A DNA stretch of 64,000 bases. It comes from Curtobacterium sp. MCBD17_032 (lineage in GTDB: Bacteria > Actinomycetota > Actinomycetes > Actinomycetales > Microbacteriaceae). Made by a program: the position numbers and the translations under genes. Where the stretch lies: NCBI RefSeq assembly GCF_003234855.1, contig NZ_QKTO01000009.1, positions 34,728-98,727 on the forward strand, given 5' to 3'. Shown here piece by piece: positions 50,536-59,790 of this stretch. The notes under the pieces are model-generated. The model was not told the DNA's origin. It ran no database searches and saw only the letters and a list, made by a program, of their open reading frames with translations. Numbering within the stretch: the first letter of the stretch is position 1; each line of letters begins with the position of its first letter.

Positions 50536-53500
50536 TCAGCGCTCCTCGCTCGTTCGCGGGAAGCGGAAGGTGCGGACCTCGAAGGCGTCGACCGGGAAGG
50601 CCGCCACCCCGTCGGTGACCGCAGTGACGCCGGGCAGCGCCGGGTCCGACTCCTCGAGCAGCGTGACCTCGGACGGCTCGCCGAACGGTCCGTCGACCGC
50701 CAGGCCCCCGGTCCCGCGTCGGCCCGCCGGCTCGTACACGCGGACGACGAGGTCGCCGGAGCGGTCGTCGGCGAGCTTCACGGCCGACACGACCACGTCG
50801 CCGGACGCCTGCACGAGCGATCCGAACCCGTGGGCACCGGTGACCGTCCGTGCCGCGGTGTTCATCACGGTGCCGGCGGCGGTGGCCCCGACGACGTCCG
50901 TCCCGATCACCAGGCCGTACCGGTGCGTCTGCACGCCCTGGTCCGTCTCGGGGTCGGGGAACCGCGGTGCGCGGAGCAGCGAGAGCCGGACCGTCGTCGT
51001 GACGTGCCCGTCGACCGCGTCGCGCGTGACGTCGAACCCGTGGATCGAGTCGTTGACGAGCGCCACGCCGAACCCGGGCTCCTCGACGAGCACGTACCGG
51101 TGCATGGACGTCTCGAACTTCGCGGCCTCCCACGAGGTGTTCGTGTGCGTCACCCGCTTCTGCGCGCCGAACTGCGTCTCCGCGATGGTGTGCTCGGCGC
51201 GGACGTCGAGCGGGAACGCGACCTTGAGGAACTTCTCGGTCTCGTGCCAGTCCGTCACCTGGGCGAACTCGAGCGTGCGGGCGCCGGGCGCGAGGGTGAC
51301 CTCCTGCGTCACGGTCGACTCGCTGAACGACCGGGACACCGTCACGCGGGCGGTGCCGTCCTCGTCGACCGCCCCGCGCAGGACGGTCACGTCGACCAGG
51401 TCGTCGACGCGGTTCCGGTAGTACCGGTCGACGTCCCACGCATCCCACATGTTCGGGAAGTCCTGGTGCAGTTGGAGCAGGTTCGCGACCTGGCCCGGGG
51501 CGATGGCATCACGGCCGGTGGCCAGGTCGACGGCGCTCGGAACGAGCCCGCGGCCGTCGACGACGACCCGGACGAGGTCGTTCGTGAGCACGAAGCCGCC
51601 GTCGGCCTCCTCGAGGCGGACCGGGGTGGTCGCCTCGACGTCGGTGGTGAGGATCGCGCTCTGCGCGAGGGCGCCGCCCTGGAGGCTCGGGGCCGGGTTC
51701 ACGACGACCGTCGCGTCCCCGTCACCGGCGAGCGCCGACAGGGCGGCGGCGATGAGGGCCTCCAGGCGGGCCGCGATCTCCGCGTACCGCTCGACGGCCT
51801 CGCGGTGCACCCACGCGATCGACGTGCCCGGCAGGATGTCGTGGAACTGCTGCAGGAGCACCTGCTGCCAGAGCGCGTCGAGCTCGTCGTAGGGGTAGGC
51901 GAAGTCGGTGCGGGCGGCGGCCGTGGCGCACCACAGCTCGGCCTCGACGAGCAGGTGCTCGCTGCGGCGGTTGCCCTGCTTCGTCTGGTGCTGGCTCGTC
52001 AGCGTCGCGCGGTGCAGCTCCAGGTACAGCTCGCCGACCCACACGGGCGGGTTCGCCAACTCGCTCTTGGCCCGGTCGAAGAACGCGTCGGGGTGCTCCC
52101 ACGTGACGCGGGCGCTGCCCTCGAGGTCGGCCAGACGTGCCGCCGTGCCGGTCATCTCGCGGGTGGTGCCGCCGCCGCCGTCGCCCCAGCCGACCGGCGC
52201 GATCGACCCGGTCGCGAGCCGGTTCTCCCGGAACTGGCGGGAGGCCTTCGCGACCTCGGACCCGGACAGCCGCGAGTTGTAGGTGTCCATCGACGGGAAG
52301 TGCGAGAAGACCCGCGACCCGTCGATGCCCTCCCAGAGGAACGTGTGGTGCGGGAACTTGTTCACCTGGTTCCACGAGATCTTCTGCGTGAAGAACCACT
52401 CGAAGCCCGCGCGGCGCATGAGCTGCGGGAGCGCCGGCGAGTACCCGAAGCTGTCCGGCAGCCAGACGCCCTTCGGCCGGATGCCGAACTCGCGCTCGAA
52501 GAACCGCTGGCCCTGCGAGAACTGCCGGACGATGCTCTCGCCGGTCGGCATCACGGTGTCGGACTCGACCCACATGCCGCCGAGGGGCAGGAACCGGCCG
52601 GCGGCGACGGCGTCCTTGACCTTCGCGTAGACCTCGGGGCGGTGCTCCTTGATCCACGCGTACTGCTGGGCGCTGGACATGCCGTAGAGGAAGTCGTCGG
52701 TCTGGCCGATGAGCTCGGTCATGCTCGACGTGGTGCGGGCGACCTTCCGGATCGTCTCGCGCACCGGCCAGAGCCAGGCGGAGTCGATGTGGGCGTGGCC
52801 GACGGCGGATATCCGGTGCGCGGAGGCCTCGGCGGGCGCGGCGAGCACCTCGGCGAGCGCCGCCCGGGCGTCGGGGGCGGTCTCCGGGATGTGCTGCAGG
52901 TCGAGCGCGTCGAGGGCGTCGTCGAGCGCCTGCAGGATCCGCATCCGGCGGGGGCCCTGCGGCAGCTCCTCCTGCAGTTCGAGCAGGACGTCGATGTCGA
53001 GCGCGAGCTCGTGCACCTCGGACGCGAACACCGCGAGGTCCATCCGTCGGCTCGTGTAGAGCCGCTTCGGGGAGGACGTGCGGATGTCGCCCTCCTGCGT
53101 GACGAGGAAGGGGTGGTAGTCGAGCAGCACCGGGTTCGACGCTGCCTCGACGAAGAACTCGACGGTCTCGCCGCCGACGGCTGCCTCCGCGATGAGCACC
53201 CACTGGTTGCGCGGGTTGATCGACTTCACCGGGGTGCCGTCCGCCAGGTACACGAGCCCCTCGCACTGGAACCCGGGCATGTTCTTGTCGAAGCCGAGGT
53301 CGACGACAGCCTCCACCCGCTGGCCGGCCCACGCCGTCGGGACCGTCCCGGACAGGCGGAACCACGTCGTGCCCCAGGCAGCGCCCCACGGCGTCCCGAC
53401 CTCGTACGGCTCGAACGTCAGCGCGAGCCCCTCGGTGGGGGCGATCGGCTCGCCGGGCAGCTCGTGCCAGGCGGTGTCGAGCGGGACGGCGGTGGCGTGC

Positions 53501-53571
53501 ACCGCGGGCAGGATGCGCTCGTCGAGGACGCGGCGTGCGCGGCCGATGGTGAGCGGGATGTCGTCGTGCAT
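50536..53571 (-). CDS. Glycoside hydrolase family 38 α-mannosidase
   Basis: A 1011-residue retaining α-mannosidase. The zinc site begins with VGHAHIDSAWLWP (His259, Asp263). The nucleophile is Asp373 in VWLPDSFGYSPALPQ, and QQFHDILPGTSI carries a further metal-site histidine and aspartate. The N-terminal ~250 residues and the C-terminal β-domains match bacterial full-length GH38 proteins. GH38 enzymes remove α-1,2, α-1,3 or α-1,6 mannose. No signal peptide: intracellular. GGAGG precedes ATG 53571. It lies 91 bases after the GH5-like gene, same strand, in the LacI-controlled operon. Confidence 0.94.
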   Translation of the reverse strand: MHDDIPLTIGRARRVLDERILPAVHATAVPLDTAWHELPGEPIAPTEGLALTFEPYEVGTPWGAAWGTTWFRLSGTVPTAWAGQRVEAVVDLGFDKNMPGFQCEGLVYLADGTPVKSINPRNQWVLIAEAAVGGETVEFFVEAASNPVLLDYHPFLVTQEGDIRTSSPKRLYTSRRMDLAVFASEVHELALDIDVLLELQEELPQGPRRMRILQALDDALDALDLQHIPETAPDARAALAEVLAAPAEASAHRISAVGHAHIDSAWLWPVRETIRKVARTTSSMTELIGQTDDFLYGMSSAQQYAWIKEHRPEVYAKVKDAVAAGRFLPLGGMWVESDTVMPTGESIVRQFSQGQRFFEREFGIRPKGVWLPDSFGYSPALPQLMRRAGFEWFFTQKISWNQVNKFPHHTFLWEGIDGSRVFSHFPSMDTYNSRLSGSEVAKASRQFRENRLATGSIAPVGWGDGGGGTTREMTGTAARLADLEGSARVTWEHPDAFFDRAKSELANPPVWVGELYLELHRATLTSQHQTKQGNRRSEHLLVEAELWCATAAARTDFAYPYDELDALWQQVLLQQFHDILPGTSIAWVHREAVERYAEIAARLEALIAAALSALAGDGDATVVVNPAPSLQGGALAQSAILTTDVEATTPVRLEEADGGFVLTNDLVRVVVDGRGLVPSAVDLATGRDAIAPGQVANLLQLHQDFPNMWDAWDVDRYYRNRVDDLVDVTVLRGAVDEDGTARVTVSRSFSESTVTQEVTLAPGARTLEFAQVTDWHETEKFLKVAFPLDVRAEHTIAETQFGAQKRVTHTNTSWEAAKFETSMHRYVLVEEPGFGVALVNDSIHGFDVTRDAVDGHVTTTVRLSLLRAPRFPDPETDQGVQTHRYGLVIGTDVVGATAAGTVMNTAARTVTGAHGFGSLVQASGDVVVSAVKLADDRSGDLVVRVYEPAGRRGTGGLAVDGPFGEPSEVTLLEESDPALPGVTAVTDGVAAFPVDAFEVRTFRFPRTSEER

Positions 53572-53662
53572 GGGTCCTCCGGGACGGCGGTGTCCGTCCG
53601 GGTCGTCGGGGCGTGGGGCGTGGTGCGGGTCGTGCTGGTCGTTCGGAGGTGCTGATCGGGGG

Positions 53663-55018
53663 TCAGGGCATCGTCGCGGGGTGTGCGACGGAGACGGTGG
53701 CGGACGCCGTGTCGTTCGGGACGTCGACGCAGGCGGTGATCCCGCGCGCGGCGAGGAGCGCGGGATCACCGAGGCGGGAGCGCAGCACGACCTGGGGGCC
53801 GCGGCCGTCCTGCTCGGCGATCGCGAGCCAGGCCGCGGCGAAGCGACCGCCCGGCGCCGAGTCCGCCCGGGTCCCGCCGAGCGGCGTCCCGTCCGGGGCC
53901 ACGTCGTCGAGCACGAGCGCCGTCGACGGCGGGGTCGGGGCCTGGTACCGGCCGTCGCCGAACGCCAGGGCCAGCTCGCGGAACCGCTCCCCCGTCGGCT
54001 TCACCCGACCGTCGTTGGTGAGCAGGCCGAGGTCGTACTCGAGCTCGGGGAAGTCGGCGAGCGACCGGGACACGTCGTGCGAGCACCACCACGTGATGCC
54101 GAACAGGCCCTGCACGTCGAGGGCGTGCCGGATGGTCTGCTCGGTGAACGTCGGGGCGTCGGCCACGTCCACCACGTTGGTCGGTGCGCCGACCTCCTGC
54201 AACCAGTTCGGCCGGTCCGCCCGGGTGTTCCAGGCGGCCGCGAGCTGGAGCAGGTACTCGCCGTGCCGGACCGACCCGGGCCCGAGCGCACCGTGCAGCC
54301 GCGCCGAGCCGTTGAAGACCCACGAGTGCGTGATGGTCGCGTCCCCGTGCTCGGCCGCGTGCTCCGGGCCGAACGGTTGCGCGTCGTCGTACCAGGCCGC
54401 GTCGTACTGGGCGAGGGTCACGAGGGGTGCCGGACGCCGGCCGACGGCGGGGGCGGGCTGCGTGTGGGGGCCCGGCCGCGCCTCCGTGCCGGCGAGCCCC
54501 TCGCGCGCCGCCGCGACCATCGCCGCAGTCCAGGCGTGCCCCTGCTCGGGCGTCGTCGGGAAGGGCGACGGGTGCGGGGCGTGCGCGAACTGGTTGACCT
54601 CGTTGCCCACCGTGACGCCGAGCAGGTTCGGGCGGTCCCCGACGGCGGCGGCGAGCGCCCGGACGTAGTCCGCGGTCGAGGTGACGACGTCCGGGTCGGT
54701 GAACATGTTCCGGCGGTGCCACGAGTCGAGCCACGACGGCAGGAAGTCGAAGCTCGACAGGTGTCCCTGGAGTGCGTCGACCGTGACGTCGAGCCCGAAC
54801 GACCCGGCGATGTCCACGACGGTGGCGACGTCGTCGAGCGCCCGCTGCCGGATGAGCGTCCGGTTCGGCTGCACGACCGGCCAGAGCGGGAACACCCGGA
54901 CGTGGTCGGCGCCGAGGCCGGCGATCGCCTCGAGGTCCCGCGCCGTGTCCGACGGCGAGAAGTCGAGCCAGGAGTGGAACCAGCCGTTCGACGGCGTGTG
55001 GTTGACACCGAAGCGCAT
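53663..55018 (-). CDS. GH5-like glycosidase, possible β-mannosidase acting on Man-GlcNAc
   Basis: A 451-residue (β/α)8-type protein. The acid/base is Glu140 in VTVGNEVNQF and the nucleophile is probably Glu275 in NWLQEVGAPT, the GH5/clan A arrangement. ITWWCSHDVSR supplies the strand-8 tryptophans. A small β-domain follows about residue 385. In bifidobacterial N-glycan loci, GH5 subfamily 18 enzymes cleave Manβ1-4GlcNAc; the same neighbours here make that the leading role, but the subfamily cannot be proven by eye. No signal peptide. Its ATG overlaps the permease stop (TGATG). Confidence 0.82.
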   Translation of the reverse strand: MRFGVNHTPSNGWFHSWLDFSPSDTARDLEAIAGLGADHVRVFPLWPVVQPNRTLIRQRALDDVATVVDIAGSFGLDVTVDALQGHLSSFDFLPSWLDSWHRRNMFTDPDVVTSTADYVRALAAAVGDRPNLLGVTVGNEVNQFAHAPHPSPFPTTPEQGHAWTAAMVAAAREGLAGTEARPGPHTQPAPAVGRRPAPLVTLAQYDAAWYDDAQPFGPEHAAEHGDATITHSWVFNGSARLHGALGPGSVRHGEYLLQLAAAWNTRADRPNWLQEVGAPTNVVDVADAPTFTEQTIRHALDVQGLFGITWWCSHDVSRSLADFPELEYDLGLLTNDGRVKPTGERFRELALAFGDGRYQAPTPPSTALVLDDVAPDGTPLGGTRADSAPGGRFAAAWLAIAEQDGRGPQVVLRSRLGDPALLAARGITACVDVPNDTASATVSVAHPATMP

Positions 55019-55995
55019 CAGCCCTTCACCCCGCCCTCTTCCACGCCCTTGAAGAAGAAGCGCTGCAGCACGGCGAAGATCACGGCGATCGGGATGAACG
55101 CGATCATCGTGCCGGCCGCGATCATCCGCTGGTCGGTCGCGAACGTGCCCTGCAGGTACTGCAGGCCCACCGTCAGGGTGAGTTTGTCCGGCGACTGCAG
55201 CACGATGAGCGGCCAGAGGAAGTCGTCCCATGCGCCGATGAACGAGAAGATCGCGATCACGGCGATCGTCCCCTGCACCGCGGGCAGGGAGATGTAGCGG
55301 AGGCGCTGCATCGCGTTCGCACCGTCCATGACGGCCGCCTGGTCGATCTCCTCGGGCACCTGCCGGAAGGCGTTGTACATGAGCAGCACGTTGAGCGCGG
55401 CGATCATGCCGGGCAGGGCGACACCGACCAGGGAGTCGGCGAGCCCGAGGTCCTTGATCGTGACGAACTGGGAGATGATCGTCGCCTCGCCCGGCAGCAC
55501 GAGGGTGGCGAGGAACAGGCCGAGGACGACCTTGCGACCCTTCCACTGCAGTCGGGCGATCGCGAAGCCCGCGAGTGTGGCGAACACGATGTTCCCGATC
55601 ACGTCGATCGCGGCGACGATGAGCGAGTTCCCGATGTACCCGAACACCGGGATGGCGTCGCCCACGCGGAGGTAGTTGCCGAACGTCGGCTGCGCCGGGA
55701 TGAACGACGGGTTCGCGGTGTAGATGTCCTCGCCCGTGCCCTTCAGCGAGGTCGAGAGCTGCCACAGGAACGGGCCGATCGTGATGAAGAGGACCACGAC
55801 GAGCAGGACGTAGCGGAGCACCTTCTCGCGGGTCGACATGACGCCCCACACGGCGCGACGGCGCTTGCGTCCGCCGGGCGGGGACTGCCTGGAGGCGCGG
55901 CTCCCGGCGGTCGCGCCGGCCACGTCCGGTGCCGGTGCGGCCACGCCGGCGTTGCCGCCGATGACCGGTTCGCTGGTGCTGGTCGTGTTCGTCAC
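55018..55995 (-). CDS. ABC sugar transporter permease, MalG-like
   Basis: A 325-residue permease with a long cytoplasmic head (about 1-55, Ser/Thr/Ala then basic) and six membrane segments. The coupling loop EEIDQAAVMDGANAMQRLRYISLP (about 220-243) has the EAA motif of the carbohydrate uptake-1 family. It starts at GTG 55995 inside the stop of the partner permease. No ATPase gene is present in the operon; a shared MsmK/MsiK-type ATPase elsewhere is the usual solution in actinobacteria. Confidence 0.94.
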   Translation of the reverse strand: MTNTTSTSEPVIGGNAGVAAPAPDVAGATAGSRASRQSPPGGRKRRRAVWGVMSTREKVLRYVLLVVVLFITIGPFLWQLSTSLKGTGEDIYTANPSFIPAQPTFGNYLRVGDAIPVFGYIGNSLIVAAIDVIGNIVFATLAGFAIARLQWKGRKVVLGLFLATLVLPGEATIISQFVTIKDLGLADSLVGVALPGMIAALNVLLMYNAFRQVPEEIDQAAVMDGANAMQRLRYISLPAVQGTIAVIAIFSFIGAWDDFLWPLIVLQSPDKLTLTVGLQYLQGTFATDQRMIAAGTMIAFIPIAVIFAVLQRFFFKGVEEGGVKG

Positions 55996-56870
55996 TTGTC
56001 CGCCTTGCTGTTCATCCGCGCGAGGGCGAGCATCGGGATCAGCGTCACGGCGAAGAGCAGGAGGCTCAGGGCGGATGCGTAGCCGAGGTTGCCGGTGAAG
56101 CCGCGGGCGTACTGCTGGATGAGCATGACGAGGGAGTTGTCCTGGCCGCCGGGGCCACCCGTCCCGTTCGTCAGGATGTAGAGCTCGCTGAAGACCCGGA
56201 GGGCGCTGACGCACACCAGGATGCCGACGAGCGTCATGGTGCCCCGCACACCGGGCATCGTGACCGACCAGAACCGGCGCACCGCCCCGGCGCCGTCGAG
56301 TGCGGCCGCCTCGTGCAGGTCCTTGCCGACGTTCCCGAGGGCCGCCAGGAAGATGATCATGTAGTAGCCGAGGCCCTTCCACACGGTCAGGCTGATCGCG
56401 CTGAACAGCAGCAGCCACCGGTCGGACAGGAACGGGATCGCGCCCTGCACGACGCCGAGCGACTGCGCCATCTCGTTGACGACACCGCGGTCGTCGAGGA
56501 TCCAGTTCCAGATGAGCCCGACGACGACCGCGCTCGCGATCACCGGCGTGTAGTACGCGGTCCGGAAGAACGCGATGCCGGGCATCTTGTGCTGCACGAG
56601 CACGGCCATCAGGAGCGGGAGGACCGTCAGCAGCGGCAGGCACACCACCATGTAGATGACGCTGTTGAGCAGCGCCTCCCACACCTGCGGGTCGGCGAGC
56701 AGGGTCCGGAAGTTCGCCGTCCCCACCCAGGCGCTGACCCCGCCGAGCGGGCTGGCGTTCGTGAACGACAGCCGCACGGTGTTGATCGACGGCCAGAGAC
56801 TGAACGCGAGCAGCCAGACCAGTGCGGGCAGCACCAGCAGCCAGGGCGTGAACCAGCGGTTCGCACGCAT
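55992..56870 (-). CDS. ABC sugar transporter permease, MalF-like
   Basis: A 292-residue permease with six membrane segments. WLLVLPALVWLLAFSLWPSI opens the first, and the EAA loop GKDLHEAAALDGAGAVRRFWSVTMP is at about 182-206. With the MalG-like partner it forms the channel for the imported oligosaccharide. ATG 56870 follows the binding-protein gene by 36 bases. Confidence 0.94.
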   Translation of the reverse strand: MRANRWFTPWLLVLPALVWLLAFSLWPSINTVRLSFTNASPLGGVSAWVGTANFRTLLADPQVWEALLNSVIYMVVCLPLLTVLPLLMAVLVQHKMPGIAFFRTAYYTPVIASAVVVGLIWNWILDDRGVVNEMAQSLGVVQGAIPFLSDRWLLLFSAISLTVWKGLGYYMIIFLAALGNVGKDLHEAAALDGAGAVRRFWSVTMPGVRGTMTLVGILVCVSALRVFSELYILTNGTGGPGGQDNSLVMLIQQYARGFTGNLGYASALSLLLFAVTLIPMLALARMNSKADK

Positions 56871-56906
56871 GACGATCCTCCCTCTTCCTTCGGGTACCGG
56901 GCTGGA

Positions 56907-58205
56907 TCAGCCGTTGGCGAGCAGGGTGTTCATCTTGGTCTGGGCGGTCTGCAGCGCCTTCTCGGGCGTCGTGCCGCCCTTCATCGCCAGCGCGATCTGC
57001 TGGTCGAGGAAGTCCGTCATCGCCGAGTTCGCCTCGACCGGGTTGAGGTTCTTCGCGGTCTTCAGGGCGTCGTTCGCGAGGACGCGGGCCTTCGCCTGCA
57101 CGGTGCCGTCGTCCTCCGAGAAGAACGGGTCGGACTGCGAGGACTTCGTCGACGGGAAGATGTTCACGAGGTGGGCGAACTCCTCCTGGTTCTCGGCGTT
57201 CGTCATGAACGCGGCGAGCGCTTCGGCGGTGGCGAGGTGCTTGCTCTTCGCCGAGACGCTGAGGCCCTGCACGTACAGCGGCGGGTTGTCCAGGGCCGGC
57301 GACACGATGATGTTGCCCTTGAGCGACGGGTTGTTCTTCTCGAAGTCGCTGATCGCGGTCGCACCACCGGTGGTCCAGGCGACCTTGCCCTGCGTGAACA
57401 GGGTGGAGTTGCCGAGGTAGTCGGTGTTGAGGACCGACGACGGCATGAGCCCGTCCTGGTAGGCCTTCGCGTACTTGCTGATCAGGTCCGCGGCCTTCGA
57501 GGAGTCCGCGAACGTGAACTTCGTGCCGTCCGCGTTGAGGATCTTCACGCCGGCCAGCGAGAAGTCGGACAGGCCGGGCTTGCGGCTCATCAGGTAGTCG
57601 TCCGGGCACTGCTCGTGCATGGTCGCGGCCTGGTCGAAGAGCTCGTCGGTGGTCGCCGGCGGGTTCTCCGGGTCGAGGCCGCACTCCTCGAACATCGTCT
57701 TGTTCCAGTAGTCGATGTCGGTGTTGAGGTACCAGGGGTAGCCGAACGTCCCGTCGACGCCCTTGTACCGGTACGCCGCGAGTGCGCCCTCGACGTAGGT
57801 CTTCCCGAGCGTGGAGTCGTCCTTCGCGACGTCCTGCAGGAACCCGCGCTTCGCGAGGGGCAGCGCGATGTCCGGCGGCAGGTTGACGACGTCGGGCAGG
57901 GAGTTCGACGACGCCTGGCTGAGCACCTTCTCGGCGTAGCCGTCGCCGGGCTGGTCGACGAGCTCGACCTCCGCGTCCGGGTACTTCTTCTCGAACGCCT
58001 TCACGACGCCGTTGAGGTAGTCCGTGTACGTCGGCGTGAGGGCCCAGGTCTGCAGGGTGATCGACCCGCTGACCTCTCCGTCGCCACCTCCACCGGTGGC
58101 CGCCCCGCTGCCGCTCGAGCACCCGGTGAGGACGAGCGCTGCGGCGGCAGCACCGGCGAGGATCGCGGCCACTCGGCCCGACGTCTTGCGTGGGGTGGTT
58201 CTCAT
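56907..58205 (-). CDS. ABC sugar transporter substrate-binding lipoprotein (family 1)
   Basis: A 432-residue lipoprotein with lipobox LVLTGC (Cys29) after a basic, hydrophobic signal. A Gly/Ser linker leads to the mature protein beginning SGSITLQTWALTPTY. The middle carries LYVQGLSVSAKSKHLATAEALAAFM and similar two-lobe binding-protein features of carbohydrate binders. It should capture the released mannose-rich glycan. AAGGAG stands nine bases before ATG 58205. First gene of the operon, 25 bases below a LacI-type operator. Confidence 0.93.
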   Translation of the reverse strand: MRTTPRKTSGRVAAILAGAAAAALVLTGCSSGSGAATGGGGDGEVSGSITLQTWALTPTYTDYLNGVVKAFEKKYPDAEVELVDQPGDGYAEKVLSQASSNSLPDVVNLPPDIALPLAKRGFLQDVAKDDSTLGKTYVEGALAAYRYKGVDGTFGYPWYLNTDIDYWNKTMFEECGLDPENPPATTDELFDQAATMHEQCPDDYLMSRKPGLSDFSLAGVKILNADGTKFTFADSSKAADLISKYAKAYQDGLMPSSVLNTDYLGNSTLFTQGKVAWTTGGATAISDFEKNNPSLKGNIIVSPALDNPPLYVQGLSVSAKSKHLATAEALAAFMTNAENQEEFAHLVNIFPSTKSSQSDPFFSEDDGTVQAKARVLANDALKTAKNLNPVEANSAMTDFLDQQIALAMKGGTTPEKALQTAQTKMNTLLANG

Positions 58206-58229
58206 CGTTGCTGACTCCTTCGTCGAGCT

Positions 58230-58245
58230 ACTGAACCGGTTCAGT
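58230..58245 (-). promoter_or_regulatory. LacI-type operator at the glycan operon promoter
   Basis: ACTGAACCGGTTCAGT is a perfect 16-base palindrome matching the TGAACCGGTTCA form used by LacI-family proteins. A second half-site CTGAACC lies at 58254-58260, about two helical turns away. It sits 25 bases before the binding-protein start codon. Confidence 0.75.
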
Positions 58246-58283
58246 CGTCTGCGCTGAACCGCTGCGTGACGGCGACGATGCCC

Positions 58284-58301
58284 GACTAAAGCGCTATAGT
58301 C
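58284..58301 (+). promoter_or_regulatory. Second LacI-type operator overlapping the lacI −10
   Basis: GACTAAAGCGCTATAGTC is an 18-base dyad with one mismatched pair, centred on AGCGCT. It contains the near-consensus −10 TATAGT (58295-58300). GTG 58308 is seven bases further, so lacI is leaderless and probably autorepressed from this site. Confidence 0.65.
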
Positions 58302-58307
58302 AACCCC

Positions 58308-59351
58308 GTGGCCACAGGACGCCGGACGACGATCGCCGACATCGCAGCGCGCGCCGGCGTGTCGATCAGCGCCGTCTCGTTCGCCCTCAACGGGCGCCCC
58401 GGCGTGTCGGAGGCGACCCGCGAACGTGTGCGACAGGCGGCGCGCGAACTCGACTGGCAACCGCACACCGCGGCGCGTGCCCTCGGCGGTGCGAAGGCCG
58501 GGTCGATCGGTTTCGTGCTGAACCGTCCGGCACGCACACTCGGGACCGAGTCGTTCTTCGGCGACCTCATCTCGGGGATCCAGCTCGGCCTCACCGGTAC
58601 GCACATCGGCATGACCCTGCTCGTCGCCCGCGATGCCGACGAGGAGCTCGCGACCTACCGCGACTGGTGGCGCGGGCACCGGGTCGACGGTGTCATCGTG
58701 ATCGACCCGCGGCGGGACGACGACCGCCTCCGCCTGCTCGCCCAGCTCGGCATGCCGTCGGTCGTCGTGGGATCACACCCCAGCCCCGCCGGGTCGGCCC
58801 CGAGCGTCTGGATCGACGACTCGGACGCGACCGACACCGTCCTCCGGTACCTCCGCGCACTCGGGCACCGCCGCATCGCGCACGTGTCCGGGCCGCCCGA
58901 GTTCGAGCACACCGCGCTGCGGATCGAGCGTGTCCGGGCGTTCGGGGGCACGTTCCCCGACGCCACCGAGGACGACCGCACGGAGTCCATCCCCACCGAC
59001 TACTCCGCCGAGGCCGGGTCCGCAGCCGCCCGACGCCTGCTGTCCGGCGCCCGACGCCCCACCGCGATCGTGTTCGACAACGACGTGCTCGCCGTCGCGG
59101 GACTCGGCGTCGCGAGCGAGATGGGCGTCCGCGTGCCGCAGGACGTCTCCATCGTGTCGTTCGACGACTCCGCGATGATCCGGCTCGTCCGCCCCGCGAT
59201 CACCTCGCTGACGCGCGACACCGTCGAACTCGGGCAGCGGGCGGCGGTCCTGCTCCGCGAGCAGATCGAGGCCGACGCTCCCCTGCCGTCACGGCCGGGG
59301 CCGGAGTTGACGCTGAGCGTGCGCGAGTCCACGGCCCGCGTCGCCGACTGA
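58308..59351 (+). CDS. LacI family transcriptional regulator of the glycan locus
   Basis: A 347-residue regulator. The helix-turn-helix and hinge are TTIADIAARAGVSISAVSFA (about 7-26), then HTAARALGGAKAG. The sugar-binding periplasmic-like domain follows, with SIGFVLNRPA, VDGVIVIDPR and the C-terminal SIVSFDDSAMIRLVRPAITSL. It should bind the two operators in the divergent spacer and release them when a mannose-containing ligand enters. The start is fixed by the leaderless promoter. The ligand is inferred from the neighbours only. Confidence 0.93.
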   Translation: MATGRRTTIADIAARAGVSISAVSFALNGRPGVSEATRERVRQAARELDWQPHTAARALGGAKAGSIGFVLNRPARTLGTESFFGDLISGIQLGLTGTHIGMTLLVARDADEELATYRDWWRGHRVDGVIVIDPRRDDDRLRLLAQLGMPSVVVGSHPSPAGSAPSVWIDDSDATDTVLRYLRALGHRRIAHVSGPPEFEHTALRIERVRAFGGTFPDATEDDRTESIPTDYSAEAGSAAARRLLSGARRPTAIVFDNDVLAVAGLGVASEMGVRVPQDVSIVSFDDSAMIRLVRPAITSLTRDTVELGQRAAVLLREQIEADAPLPSRPGPELTLSVRESTARVAD

Positions 59352-59368
59352 CGACGCCGACTGACGAC
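59343..59368. repeat. 13-bp tandem duplication at the lacI stop
   Basis: gccgactgacgac occurs twice in a row. The first copy contains the lacI stop codon; the second repeats it in the spacer. A recent slippage event is the simple explanation. Confidence 0.8.
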
Positions 59369-59373
59369 GCGGA

Positions 59374-59733
59374 CTACGACCGCTCGTCGACGAGGGCGAC
59401 GAACCGGCTGCCGATGCCCTCGACCTCGCGCCGGGTGAAGCCCGCCGGGGCTTCCGGCGCCTGGTACGGCGCGTGGTAGTCGCACATCAGGTGGTCCCAG
59501 TCGGGCCACCACTTCTTCGGCCGGGCCGCTTCCGCGTACCCGCAGACGACGCACTCGAGGTGCACCCACACCTTCTTGCCCGTGCGGTTCGCCCGCGACT
59601 GCACCAGCCACGCGGGCGGGTCCTGCTCGATCGCGGTGAGTTCGGCTTCGCTGAGGCGGGACGGGATCCCGTGGTGGGTCGCCATCTCCAGGGGGATGTC
59701 GAGCCGGATGGCGGCGTCACGTCGGGAGAGCAT
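59374..59733 (-). CDS. Small protein with a putative zinc site, hypothetical
   Basis: A 119-residue soluble protein. The N-terminal part (MLSRRDAAIRLDIPL … AELTAIEQDPPAWLVQSRANR) resembles a class of short actinobacterial proteins with an AA-R-L-x-I opening and a DPPxWL motif. After it comes a possible metal site: Cys61 and Cys64 (ECVVCG) with Cys84 and His87 (HLMCDYH). A −10-like TACCCT ends six bases before ATG 59733, so it is leaderless. Convergent with lacI. The family is not recognised with certainty; nucleic-acid binding is possible but unproven. Confidence 0.76.
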   Translation of the reverse strand: MLSRRDAAIRLDIPLEMATHHGIPSRLSEAELTAIEQDPPAWLVQSRANRTGKKVWVHLECVVCGYAEAARPKKWWPDWDHLMCDYHAPYQAPEAPAGFTRREVEGIGSRFVALVDERS

Positions 59734-59790
59734 CCGTTCAGGGTAGGTGCTGTGCCGGAGCGTCGTCCGCCGCTCGGAGTCACATGCCGG

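Noticed and set aside
46047..50618. A very long plus-strand open frame opposite the mannosidase genes
   Set aside because: Shadow frame; GH92 and GH18 on the minus strand have family motifs, signal peptide and ribosome sites.
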